Assembly (NCBI RefSeq): GCF_001039355.2
Contig: NW_019775996.1
Coordinates: 62,001-126,000, forward strand
Direction of reading: 5' to 3'
DNA length: 64,000 nt
DNA from: Lingula anatina
Lineage: Eukaryota > Brachiopoda > Lingulata > Lingulida > Lingulidae
Numbering within the stretch: the first letter of the stretch is position 1; every line of letters begins with the position of its first letter. The notes beneath the pieces were generated by a model, which worked only from the letters and a program-made list of their open reading frames with translations, was not told the DNA's origin and did no database searches. Both the position numbers and the translations under genes were made by a program. Below, in pieces: positions 23,761 through 34,585 of this stretch.

Positions 23761-25814
23761 TTAAAACTTAGAAACTCTGAAGGCCTCAGGGTTACTAGCC
23801 ATTTTTTCTTTGATCATTTCCGCCAACCGTTGCATGGCAACATCAATCTGACCAATAGGAATGGTCGAATAGTTAGCCCGCAGATAAGGACTCGGATCGT
23901 CACGATTGGGTGTAAATATGCATCCAGGAGCCATAGCAATCTTGTGAGACAGTGATTTCTCTTCTATCAGCTTTCTGCTGTCAGGGATTGTCGTCAGCCT
24001 TTTGCAAAAATAAAATGCATTTAAGCAAGAAAACAAACGTTTCAGAAATAAAATCAGTGGTGCGCAGTGATTACGAGAGGCCGTTATTTTAGATTTTGTT
24101 GGACATATAAGATGTTCCCTATAGTAATCGTGCTGGAAACACATCGTATGAATTAATTGTAAAAGGGGATGTGAACTATAGTGCATGGAAAAACTGCACT
24201 TAAAGAAAAGATAGATAAGACTGCATACTTTTCATTTTAAATGTTGAAAAAAAGGCTAATTTGATAGAAGTTAATTGTACAGGGTAAGATCTATAACCAT
24301 ACACGTGTATCACCTTATCCATAAGAACATTCCTCCTTGAGGCTCCACGAACTCCGCCAAACCAGTCAACCACCTCTTTGCAGACGACATCATGGCGTTT
24401 TTCTGGCGTTCGTAGAATGCGGAGATCTCCCGCCATCGCTTCTTCGTCCCCTGCTCTCCCCAAGCCTCAAAGATTTTGTGAAGCACCGCCTGAGCGAGGT
24501 TGTTGCTGTGTTCCTGCGAGAAACTCACGTGGGATTGAACCTTTGAAACCAGTAGAGCGGGGCCGCTTAGGATGCCGAGACGTAATCCGGGCGTCATACA
24601 TGTTGAAAAGGAATCGGCCCTCAGCACCCTACCATCTGTATCGATGGAAAGAAAACTTGGCTCCAGACGGCCTCCAAACTGAAGAAAATAGTACGGATCA
24701 TCTTCAATAATGAGAAGGTTGTACTCTCGAGCAATCTCGTAGATTTCTCGTTTTCTCTCGAGGGGCAATGTGGCGCCAGAAGGGGTATTGCTGGAAGGAA
24801 TGACGTACATCAGTTTAGGGACGTCAGAATGAGGATCGTCTGCGTCCTGGGGTCTCCATTTTGACATGACACTTCGCAGCTCGCCGGGAATCATGCCCTG
24901 GGCGTCTCCTTGAACCCCTAGCGGTTCAGCACCGAGCGTGAGGAGATTATCTATGGCGCTGGAGAACGTCGGAATTTCTACCAGGACCTTGTCGCCCTCT
25001 TTGACGCACATTTCAAGGACTTTAGTATACGCCTGTGCGGCACCGCTTGTCACCATTATTTTAGTTTTGGATTCATCTGCATTTTCTCTAAAGATAACAC
25101 TGAGAAAAGTACTTGTACTTACACACATATCCTTTTTTTATATAATATGTACTTCATTGTGTCTATATATACCCAGTATATATGGCGTATTATGCATTTG
25201 GAATTGTTGCCCTTTTGGTTGCGTAGGCTAATAAAACCATCCATAGCTAAAGACTGGCATGAGCAGTATAGTATGTCCAGAGAGATATAGGTTAAGATAA
25301 GAGCATGGCATATATGACACACGTTGTTACAAGCAGAGTGAAATATCACGACTCTTCCTATTGATAATTACAGGAATCACTTTATATTTATCGTCATGCA
25401 GTTATATATCTACTGGGTGAACAGTATGGCATGAAGCCAATAAACGAATTCTCTACCGCACGTCTCTCAAGCAGTGCAAAAACAACGCTCACGAGGGTAG
25501 GATGTTGTTCTGTATACTTCACCTCTCGTACAGTCAGATCGGAAGAAATTTTCTCGGAAACGTTTAACTGTGTTGAAACCGAGCGGATTTATTTATTTAT
25601 TTATTTATTTATTTATTTTTCATAAACCTGAAGACTTTTCACAGCTGTATACACATGTGGTACCAGTATGATATTATGCAGCTGCTATATAACCGCCATA
25701 AAATACAATCTTATTTCCTACAATTTGCGTTATAAAGCTACGTAATATTAACCTCTAACGCATTGTTGCGTAATGTCGCAACCAGCTGCACACTAGGTTA
25801 TTATTGAGGTCAGC

Positions 25815-25845
<31 letters not shown>

Positions 25846-26475
25846 TATTGACGTCAGCCATATACTCAATAATTGGAAAAACATATCTTACCACAGTCAA
25901 TAATAGAACATAGTGTGTGTTAAACTAACATACCCCAGCAGGGTGGATCATGGTAGGATTTGATAAAACGTTCACACCATTGACGGAATGGAGGGTAGCC
26001 TTGAGAGCTGCTGTATTGCTGGACCTCCTATAATGAAATACAGTATATGATAAATGTGGCTCCTCCCCTCTCTCTCTCTCTCTCTCTCTCTCGGTCTCTT
26101 TCTCAGCATTCAGTCTTATTTGCATACAGATGTACATGTATGGTGTAGGATTGCAAGTTATTGAAAAAATGCCAAGGTCGTGTTTGTTAAGTTTACCTGT
26201 TTGCAGATAATGACACTATGAGAAAGATGTAAAAATAGTAACTGAGAGAGAGAGAGAGAGAGACCTACCGCCATTGTAGATTCGTCCAAGTAAACCTCCT
26301 CGCCATCTTTCAGTTTAAAAGTTCCAGACAGGATGGGAAACAAGGAAGGGTTGGGCAGGCCTCCAGCTAGTGATATCATATCAGGGATATCTTGAACGCT
26401 TTCCAGAAGACCCGTCAAATAAGATCCAGATTGTCTCCGCATCCCAATGTCGTTCAGAAATCTTCTGTAGTCCAT
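23761..26475 (-). CDS. AADAT-like aminotransferase-fold protein lacking the PLP lysine (4 exons)
   Basis: Exons 26475-26269, 26027-25934, 25085-24314 and 23998-23761 join in frame to 436 residues, close to the 425 of human kynurenine/alpha-aminoadipate aminotransferase. The start is MDYRRFLNDIG and ISLAGGLPNPSLFP is typical of the family. The fold is class I PLP aminotransferase: EDDPYYF (Asp229, Tyr232) and the substrate arginine in SPYLRANYS are present. The Schiff-base lysine is not: ADSFSTCMTPG has Thr262 where the family has Lys. The ring-stacking Tyr is Phe141 (IPTFSS) and the NPTG asparagine is Thr201 (SSNTPSG). The ancestral role is transamination of kynurenine and 2-aminoadipate in mitochondria or cytosol; this protein should not catalyse it. 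The exon 3 acceptor is set at 25085 because it alone keeps frame. It is head-to-head with the copy at 27837. Confidence 0.8.
26069..26093. repeat. (CT)n microsatellite
   Basis: A CT run in intron 1 of the minus-strand aminotransferase; a GA run at about 26244-26262 lies close to the exon 1 donor. Confidence 0.85.
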
Positions 26476-27836
26476 GTTTGTTTTACAAGTCAGACAGTCT
26501 GACTGTAGACTTTTAGCATGTCATGAGGAACCGGGTATAGGGGATGTCTGTCTACATGAAGAAAGACTTAAGCTTCCGCTTCAACATATCAATCCGCATT
26601 CATGTAAATAAAATGATCCCAGAATGTGGTTAGCATTTTAAAAAAACCTGTCTTCACTTGGATTCGACATTTAATTGAACGTATAAAGGTTGATTTAGGA
26701 CTGGTCGGTCATTATAACCAGCGGACATCTTCCTTAACTCCGATGAAATATCGACATAAGTTACGCTCCAAAATACTTAAGGTTATATGTGGATTGCAAA
26801 ATTATGTTTTTGTGGGATTTTTAAACCCATGCTGTGTGCCATTAAGTGAACTTGTACTCGCTGTAGCTACATGTTCTATATTCCTGGTCCTTGTCTTCAT
26901 CATCTCAACAACTATGTTGGCACTTTTCCTCGGTTTGTATTCCCTTTGAGAGGACATAACTCTTTCTCTTCTCGGGAATATGCACAAGTTGTTATTCTTT
27001 AAATCTTACTTATTTAATTCAAATATACATGATCCATACGCAGGTCTATGATGACTCTTCATTGTTGCAAAATTTTGAATCACGCTTGTCTAAGTCACCA
27101 CGCGTGACCCATCACATTAAATTGACAAAGTAAACGTGACAGGCATTGCGCGAATGTTGTAAAAAAAAAAAAAAGAAACATTTCGTGCACACTGTTAAGT
27201 TAAGGAGAATGAACGTTTAAAACGTAAATTTCTCGTGCAACAAATCATTATGATGGTATATACGGAGCGATTTGACTTACGCCGTAAATTAATTATTAAT
27301 GTTTCTGGAATAAACCCGAACTCTTCGTCGATTTTACTGGCACAGTACTATACCGGGTACAACTACAAACACTTCTACCACCATTCATTTGTTAGTTAGT
27401 GGGTCAGTCCTTGCTGCGAATGTCGTTATGTTAGAGTGCTTCACTAACAGACTGAAATGCAATGCACATCGCTCCTGGGCCATGACCACATCATGAAAGG
27501 GGCGACTTAAAGCTTAGATTTATCAATGTGAATAAAATAATTGTGAATTTCTTATAAGGTCACCCAAGTTATATATAAAGGCCACCTGATTGCGCAACCC
27601 GCTGTGGTAGAACGCAGTTGTATTCAGCAACGTGCTGGCGAATGAGGTATGCTGTATTTGTAGTTAAAACATGTGCACATTGTCTTTGTTATTGCTTAAA
27701 AGGTCTAGAAAGCTGTGTTTTTAGTGCAAATGAATATTTAAATGTTCAACACAGACGTACATAACATTATTACCCGTATCTCGTGACTTGCTATAAGTCT
27801 ACAGTTATAGAACGGCTGACTTGAAGAAGAACAAAC
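26476..27836. promoter_or_regulatory. Divergent intergenic region between two aminotransferase genes
   Basis: About 1.36 kb separates two head-to-head ATG codons and should contain both promoters. TATATAAA at 27572-27579 is a good TATA box for the plus-strand gene, about 260 bp before its ATG. The 50-60 bp before each ATG are recognisably similar in inverted orientation (AAGTCTACAGT, CTGACTTG, ACAAACATGGAC). No coding exon is seen inside. Confidence 0.5.
27572..27579 (+). promoter_or_regulatory. TATA box candidate
   Basis: TATATAAA followed by a GC-richer stretch, upstream of the aminotransferase start at 27837. Confidence 0.4.
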
Positions 27837-28192
27837 ATGGACTACAGAAGGTTTCTTAACGGCATTGGAGTGCGCCGACAGAAAGGACCCTATTTGAGGG
27901 GTCTTGTAGAGAAAGTTCAAGATATTCCTGATATGATATCGCTAGCTGGAGGCCTGCCCAACCCCTCCTTGTTTCCCATCCTGTCTGGAACTTTTAAACT
28001 GAAAGATGGAGAGGAGGTTTACTTGGACGAAAATATAATGACGGTAGGTTGCTCTCTCTCTCCCTCTCTGTCTCATTCTCCAATCCAGTTACTTTGTGTA
28101 AATAGTATCAGTATTTGCAAACACTTAAATCTTCCCAGTGCCTTACAGTACCAATAACTAACCGTGTTCAGCAGTATGGAAGTACGACTGCA

Positions 28193-28235
<43 letters not shown>

Positions 28236-28252
28236 GGGAGATAAGAGAGTGA

Positions 28253-28333
<81 letters not shown>

Positions 28334-28459
28334 GCACATTTAACATATACTGTATTTCATTACAGGAAGTCCAGCAATACAGCAGCTCTCAAGGCTACCC
28401 TCCATTCCGTCAATGGTGTGAACGTTTCATTAAATCCTACCATGATCCGCCCTGCTGGG
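27837..28459 (+). pseudogene. AADAT-like aminotransferase, only exons 1 and 2
   Basis: Exon 1 (27837-28043, MDYRRFLNGIG to LDENIMT, 69 residues) and exon 2 (28366-28459, EVQQYSSSQGYPPF to PPCWG) match the minus-strand copy in length, phase and most residues, and both splice sites are intact. The start of intron 2 is also homologous to intron 2 of the minus-strand copy (shared TTATTGACTGTGG). No exon 3 follows: about 750 bp later a Harbinger element begins, and beyond it lies a fragment of another gene. The active-site half is therefore missing. It is either a truncated pseudogene or the 5' end of a gene interrupted by rearrangement or misassembly; its exon phases would still fit the exons at 49654-50923. 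Confidence 0.7.
28196..28332. repeat. Compound (GA)n-(GT)n-(GA)n microsatellite
   Basis: GA run, then about 16 GT units, then a second GA run and a G run, all inside intron 1 just before the exon 2 acceptor. Confidence 0.95.
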
Positions 28460-29208
28460 GTACGTTAACACATATTATGTCTTATTATTGACTGTGGCCG
28501 AAGTCCATATGTTGCTTTCTTGACCTCCAAAAAGTGATAATGACCGAGGCAGAGCCTCATGTATTGCTGGTTACATCATTACGTAACAATGGGTTAGGGG
28601 CGTCAGAGAAAGGTTTTATGCTTTTTGATGACGTCGGTGTGGCAAATATGCAGTTTTATCGTATCACTGAGTATTAGTTTGTATTTTATGTAATAAGTGT
28701 ATAATAGCCATTCTGGTACAATTTGTGCATAAAATAGTGCCTCCCTGCACAATAATATGTTTCCTTTAAAATTCCGCCGAGTTGATTGGTCGAGAAGGAG
28801 TGAATATCGTGAGTTTTGTTACGCCTATATAGTGACGTACTTACGTCACCTTGCATGGTTACGTTATGCCTTACTGTCTGTGTTATTGAAACAAAACTCA
28901 CAGGGCGTTTATAAGGCGTATTTAATACCTTAGCTTAAAATTACGCGATAAATGTGTCATTACAGCCAAATCCCAGGAGAGAATTCTATCTTGGGGATCG
29001 TACCATTACGTTTCCCCAAGTAAGTGTATAACTGCATAACAAAAAATATTAAGTTTTTCATGAAACATTGCATGTGACTGGTCATGACATTCCATTCTGC
29101 GTGTAACAACGTGTGTCATTTATCCCATACTGCCTTCTATGGAGATAGGGCTTATGAGAGTCTCTAGCTATGGATATTTTTACTAGCCTACGTAACAAAA
29201 AGGGCAAT
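28460..29208. other. Remnant of aminotransferase intron 2, then unique sequence
   Basis: The first ~50 bp match intron 2 of the inverted copy. The remainder has no recognisable exon or repeat. Confidence 0.5.
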
Positions 29209-29944
29209 AGAGAGCTTTCGCACCAGCACGTTTAGGCGAACGACTACGTTTAGGTCATCATAATTTGCTGTCTAGTGACGTGTACACATACGGTTTGAGA
29301 GAACATTATCCGCAGCTAGATTGCTACCCGTCAATGAAAAACGGTTTGATAAATCAGCATAATTTCATGAAATCAAGCCTTTCAAAGTTGACCGTTTCTC
29401 TACTAAAATCGTATTGGACATTTTATTTTTGCAATATATGTGAAACATTTTGTCTCTGTTATTTGTTTCTATGTTTTTGTTACTATTGAAATATAGGTTA
29501 TACCCGTAAAAAAGGCATTTTCCACTGACCACAAGGTAGTCAGAACTGGCCTTCCGCACGCGTGACGGATTGTATTATAAGACTGTTAGGTCATCATCTT
29601 GTGAGCAGTTTTTACGAGTACACATGCCATTATAAGTGGTCTATAGACTAGCCGTCTGCACTTGACGCGTAACAAGCAATTTTATCCGTCAGGTAAGTGA
29701 CGTTTAGTAAGACACTACTAGTAGCTCGATTTTCTCCATAGATGACAGGAGACATATCTCCTAGACTTTTAATGCAAATTTTATGAAGCCTTGTTTCGAA
29801 AGTCACACGGCGTGTGTGTATTTGAATGAATCTGTACTCTGAAATTTTGGGATGAGAAATATTGATTAATATTAATTATATTAGTAACAAAACTGACGCT
29901 ACATTAATTGGTGACACTGTTTTTTAGCTTAAAATTGCGACAAC

Positions 29945-30130
29945 ATGCCGCCAACTAAGAAGCGCCGAACTGATTCATCAGCAGATTACGTCAGTTACCT
30001 GAAAGACAAGTTGGCCTTCGAGAATGAACGCTTTGAATTAGAAAACAAAGAGCGAGAAAATAAAATTGAAAAAGACAAACACATGATGGAGATGGTTATA
30101 TATATGTTTTTGGTTAAAAAGAAAAACTGA
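29945..30130 (+). CDS. Small charged coiled-coil protein of Harbinger element A
   Basis: A 61-codon ORF starts MPPTKKRRTDSS with a KKRR nuclear-localisation-like cluster, followed by a Lys/Glu-rich helix (KDKLAFENERFELENKEREN) with coiled-coil character. A 5' untranslated exon with the donor CAG|GTAAGTG near 29693 and an acceptor TTTTTTAG just before the ATG suggest splicing. Harbinger elements usually carry a second ORF with a Myb/SANT domain; here only the charged tail is seen. Element B carries the same ORF (33843-34022) with mostly conservative changes. It is probably an accessory factor for transposase import or binding. Confidence 0.55.
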   Translation: MPPTKKRRTDSSADYVSYLKDKLAFENERFELENKERENKIEKDKHMMEMVIYMFLVKKKN

Positions 30131-30294
30131 ATTGACATACTAGGCTCTTGCTGCCTACAACATACACATGGAATGAATCTTTGTTAAAACAGTAGTTTTT
30201 TCTTCAAGATTTCATTTAAATAAAGTTTGCTTGCTGTATGAATTTTAGATTTTACTCTTTAATTTTTCATACGCACAATTTACACGTGTACAGT

Positions 30295-31476
30295 TCATGC
30301 TAAATAGTTCTCCAAGGTGGGAGGATCTAGTTGAAAGTACCGACTGGTCTGATTGCCATACACACAGGTATGGCAGTTGACCAGAAGACCACCTACCAAG
30401 TAGTACTTAGCTACAGGAGACAACAGAACTTTTAAATTCTTTCGAAAGTCCAGGAAGGCAAAGTTTCGCAATAAGTTTCCGAACTCCCACTCGACGCATT
30501 CCCGGACAGATGACATTCTCCTATTGAATTCTTCTTCTTCGGCACTCAAATTTGCTCCTCTGAAGGGACTCAACAGATACCTTCTAATGGGGTAAGCCGG
30601 ATCTCCATAAATTGCGTATGGAAGACCATTCCTATCAGTAAGCTCTCTAGCTTCCATCTGTTCCATCAATCCACTCGAACGAAGCAGTGCACAGTCATGT
30701 CTTCGCCCTTCTAGAGGACCATAAAGATGCGTAATCAACCCGCTAGGTATCACTACTGATTGAAATTTCAATGCGTGGATGCGCTTGTGTCCATTGTAAC
30801 ATACACGTTGATGGCGTGTTGGCCTGCTTATAGGACGAACCGTGCCATCCACAAAACCTATGCAGTTCTGCAGCGGCGCACCCTTCTCATGTATTTTATC
30901 AGCATAAATTTGAAGTTGTGCAGGACCCAACCACGGATTATCCAGTGTATCCAAACGATGATGATGACTGTCATAGAGTAGACCAACAGTGTGATTGATG
31001 ATCACGGATAAGGTCGATGCAGGTCGACCAAAAAATCTTTCCAAATCACTCAGTCGATTTGGGTATGAAAATCTCCTTAAAACCATACATAAGGCATCAA
31101 GTCCGCTGCACCTGCATCTGTTACTTACAGTTATCATGTCAGGAAGTCCTAATAACNAAAAATCTTTCCAAATCACTCAGTCGATTTGGGTATGAAAATC
31201 TCCTTAAAACCATACATAAGGCATCAAGTCCGCTGCACCTGCATCTGTTACTTACAGTTATCATGTCAGGAAGTCGTAATAACGTTACCAAGCGATACAC
31301 ATCTTCCTTTTCAAAGCGAAAGTCGTTCAAACACTGATAGTAGTAAGGGTACCCAAATTAAAACTTGGCCATTCAGGGTCATAGGTTATCAGCCTTTTCT
31401 GAGGTCTATCGCGAAGGAGAGCGTATATCAACTCCTCATCATCGCCTTGAACTGCCGTTTGCAGGAGGTCCATGCT
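30295..31476 (-). pseudogene. HARBI1: HARBI1-like DDE transposase, frameshifted and containing an assembly repeat
   Basis: The minus-strand frame from about 31145 to 30295 has the DDE_Tnp_4 triad context: GFVDGTVRPI, GPLEGRRHDCALL, IYGDPAYPI and the Glu-containing RECVEWEFGN, ending PPTLENYLA. DNA cleavage and joining by a nuclear transposase is the family role. Upstream, about 130 bp (31027-31156) are repeated at 31158-31286 across a single N, which breaks the frame artificially. Past the repeat, an N-terminal segment beginning MDLLQTAVQGDDEEL (ATG at 31474-31472) is one base out of frame near 31348, where GGGTAC should probably have one more G. The gene thus has a real frameshift plus an assembly artefact. 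Confidence 0.7.
31157..31157. other. Single-N assembly join inside a repeat
   Basis: About 130 bp left of the N (31027-31156) recur right of it (31158-31286) with one visible difference (AAGTCCTAATAAC and AAGTCGTAATAAC). The pattern fits two contig ends placed end to end without collapsing their overlap. Confidence 0.8.
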
Positions 31477-31500
31477 GAGGTGTGTGTAGTTTTAGTAATA

Positions 31501-31592
31501 GATAGACCCCGAGTCAGCGAGGGTTATGTGGCATACACGAGTGCATGTCACGAGTGGATGTCACATAACCCCCGCTGACGAGGGGTCTATCT
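31501..31592. repeat. Imperfect inverted repeat in Harbinger A
   Basis: GATAGACCCC...GGGTTATGTG pairs with CACATAACCC...GGGGTCTATC across a 26-bp spacer. A second pair follows directly (TTAGACCACGGT near 31595 and ACCGTGGTCTAA near 31690), giving two hairpins upstream of the transposase. Confidence 0.6.
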
Positions 31593-32479
31593 TATTTAGA
31601 CCACGGTCCATGAACGGGTTATAACGCATTCATGCGAGACGTGCGGTTATGCGAGTTACACCACGTCCGAGTCTTTTGTTCTTCACTTACACCGTGGTCT
31701 AAAGTGTGTTTACCCCTGTAATGTTTATCATGCCTATTCGTTCATCACCCGCGTGCAGCAAAAAATTACCTAACCTGTCCAATGGCGTATGACCTCATTT
31801 AACGTCTCTGCTTACAGCACGGGAAACATGTATCAGCCTACTATACAATTCGACTATCCGTAAAGGCTAACCGGGTCTTTCTGCGAAATCACGAAAAAAT
31901 AAACGTTGGTCACTTTACGGTTACGGATAGCTAAATGTAGTCGGTCGCCTAAACGTGCAGTTGCGAAAGCTCTCTAATAGAGAGCTTTCGCACCGGTACG
32001 TTTAGGCGAACGACTACGTTTAGGTCATCATATTTTGCTGTCTAGTGACGTGTACACATACGGTTAGAGAGAACATTATCCGCAGCTAGATTGCTGCCCG
32101 TCAATGAAAAACGGTTTGACAAATCAGCATAATTTTATGAAATCAAGCCTTTCAAAATTGATCGTTTCTCTGCTAAAATCATATTGGACATATTATTTTT
32201 GCAATATATGTGAAACATGTTGTCTCTTTTATTTGTGTCTATGTTTTTGGTACTATTGAAATATAGGGTATACCCGTAAAAAAGGCATGTTCCACTGACC
32301 ACGAGGCAGTCAGAGCTGGCCTTCCGCACGCGTGACTGATTGTATTATAAGACTGTTAGGTCATCATTTTGTGAGCAGTTGTTACGAGTACACATGTCTT
32401 TATAAGTGGTCTGTAGACTAGCCGTCTGCACTTGACGCATAACAAGCAGGATATCCGTATGGTAAGTGCCGTTTAGTAA

Positions 32480-33562
32480 TGCCCCTATTTCACACAGACC
32501 ACGAATCGCACGAATGGCCATGAATTGACAAATTTCACGATTCGCGGTTGAATCGTAATCAGTTCGTGAAGTTCTTAACAGATTCGTATATATTCGTAGT
32601 CAGTTCTTGCACTTCTTCACCAACAGGAATGGGTGGCAAAAACTTTGATGCCCCTATTTCACACAGACCACGAATCCCACGAATCGCCAAGAATTGAAAA
32701 TTTCAGGATTCGTACTTGAATCGTAATCAGTTCGTGAAGTTCTTAACAGATTCGTATATAATCGTAGTCAGTTCTTGCAATTCTTGATCAATCGGGAATT
32801 CGTGGCAAAAANTTTGTGGCATAGTGCAAGGGTCGATGTCTTTGCAAACATTGACTATTCAATGGCCGGCCTTATGCCCCTATTTCACACAGACCACGAA
32901 TCTCACGAATGGCCTTGAATTGACAAATTTCACGATTCGTGGTTGAATCGTAATCAGTTCGTGAAGTTCTTAACTGATTCGAATACATTCGTAGCCAGTT
33001 CTTGCACTTCTTGACCAACAAGAATTGGTGGCAAAAACTTTGATGCCCCTATTTCACACAGACCACGAATCCCACGAATCGCCAGGAATTAAAAATTTCA
33101 GGATTCGTGGTTGAATCGTAATCAGTTCGTGAAGCTCTTAACAGATTCGTATATAATCGTAGTCAGTTCTTGCAATTCTTGTTCAATGGGGAATTCGTGG
33201 CAAAAATTTTGAGCTGTTCAAAGTTTTGGCCACGGACTCCCGATTCCAAAAAATCGTAGTGAATTTCTGGACAATATTCGTGCGATTCCAACCGAATCCC
33301 ACGAATATTCGTAAAACTATCGCACCTGTATCGTAACTGAATCGTAGAGCGTGTCGAATTAGACCAGAAAATTGGCAAAATCTCACGATTCCAGCCGAAT
33401 CCCACGGATATTCGTAACACTATCGTACCTGTATCGTAACTGAATCGTGAGCGTGTCGAATTAGACCAGAAAATTGGCAAAATCCCACGAATCCTCACGA
33501 ATCCTGAAATTTGTCAATTCCAGGCGATTCGTGGGATTCGTGGTCTGTGTGAAATAGGGGCC
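32480..33562. mobile_element. ACGAATC-rich MITE nested in element B
   Basis: GCCCCTATTTCACACAGACC at the left is mirrored by GGTCTGTGTGAAATAGGGGC at the right. TAA flanks both sides (32477-32479 and 33563-33565), and element A shows the empty site TTTAGTAAGAC. The 3-bp TAA duplication suggests Harbinger mobilisation. Inside, the terminal unit is repeated four times and a unit of about 105 bp is repeated twice near 33287-33490. A single N at 32812 lies within the repeats, so the copy number may be wrong. It has no coding capacity. Confidence 0.75.
32812..32812. other. Single-N assembly join in MITE repeats
   Basis: The N interrupts GGCAAAAA-TTTGTGGC between two near-identical dimeric units (about 32481-32811 and 32876-33210). 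Confidence 0.7.
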
Positions 33563-33842
33563 TAAGATACTACTAGTAGCTCGATTTTCTCCTTTAGTTG
33601 ACAGGGCGTCTCCTTGACTTTTAATGCAAATTTTATGTAGCCTTGTTTCGAAAGTCACATGGCGTCCTGTTTTGTGTATTTGAATAAATGAATTATAAAT
33701 AAAAGTAAGGACAGTATATCTTTCTTTACATGAAATTGTCTCTAATAGCAAATATTGATTCATATTTATTATATCAGTAACAAAAACTGACGCTGCATTA
33801 ATTGGTGATCCGCTAATTTTTTCAGCTGAAAATTGCGACAAC

Positions 33843-34022
33843 ATGCAGCCAACTAAGAAGCGCCGTACTGATTCACCAGCAGATTACGTCAGTTACCTGA
33901 AAGACAAGTTAGCCTTCGAGAAAGAACGCTTTGAATCAGAAAAGAAAGAGCGAGAAGCTCAAATTGAGAAAGACAAACATATCATGGAGATGGTTACGTC
34001 TTTGGTTAAGAAGAAAAACTGA
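33843..34022 (+). CDS. Small charged coiled-coil protein of Harbinger element B
   Basis: A 59-residue ORF, MQPTKKRRTDSPADY to SLVKKKN, is the counterpart of 29945-30130. The KKRR cluster and charged helix are kept and the frame is intact, although the transposase of the same element is destroyed. Element A has a two-residue insertion near its end (IYMF against TS). Confidence 0.5.
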   Translation: MQPTKKRRTDSPADYVSYLKDKLAFEKERFESEKKEREAQIEKDKHIMEMVTSLVKKKN

Positions 34023-34143
34023 ATTGACATACTAGGCTCTTGCTGCCTACAAGATACACATGGGCTGAATCTTTGTTAAAACATTAGTTTTTTATTCAAG
34101 ATTTCATTTGAATAAATGTTTGCTTGCGGTATGAATTAACATT

Positions 34144-34545
34144 TTACTCTTTAAATTTCCATACGCACAATGTACACGTGTACAGTGTACACAATGTACA
34201 CATGCTAAATAGTCCTCCAAGGTGGGAGGATCTAGTTAAAAGTGCCGACTCATCTGATTGCCATACACACAGGCATGGCAGTTGACCAGAAGACCACCTA
34301 CTAAGTACTGCTTGGCTACAGGAGGCAACGTAACTTTTTAATTCTTTCGAAAGTCCAGGAAGGCAAAGTTTCACAATAAGTTTCCGAACTCCCACTCGAC
34401 GCATTCCCGCACAGGGGACATTCTCCTGTTGAATTCTTCTTCAGTACTCAAATTTGCTCCTCTGAAGGGACTCACAGATACCTTTTAACGGGGTAAGCAG
34501 ATCTCCATAAATTGCGTATGGAAGACCATTCCAAAATAATCTAAC
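34144..34545 (-). pseudogene. HARBI1-like transposase fragment of element B
   Basis: The minus strand encodes the C-terminal end homologous to element A (CVEWEFGNLL region, then a frameshifted tail) and a piece of the IYGDPAY region. It is cut off at the MITE at 34586. Several small deletions relative to element A break the frame. Confidence 0.65.
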
Positions 34546-34585
34546 CTGTCCAATGGCGTATGACCTAATTTAATGTCTCTGCATA

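Larger units (their letters stand above)
29209..31975. mobile_element. Harbinger-type DNA transposon A
   Basis: Terminal inverted repeats of about 45 bp start AGAGAGCTTTCGCAC and include ACGTTTAGGCGA. The 3-bp word AAT flanks both ends. Inside are a small plus-strand ORF (29945-30130) and a converging minus-strand DDE transposase (30295-31450). The element sits where exon 3 of the truncated aminotransferase would be expected. A second family member abuts it at 31979. Confidence 0.8.

Noticed and set aside
28073-28491. Ser/Leu and Arg/Glu repeat ORFs
   Set aside because: They are translations of GA/GT microsatellites in aminotransferase intron 1.
28685-28901. Possible continuation of the chitin synthase on the minus strand left of the Harbinger elements
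   Set aside because: No EDR, QxxRW or other chitin synthase motif appears in any minus-strand frame between 28460 and 36480.
33163-33498. Minus-strand ORF with an internal repeat (LPIFWSNSTRS)
   Set aside because: The repeat is the 105-bp tandem unit of a MITE; no protein family signature and no conservation of frame between units.
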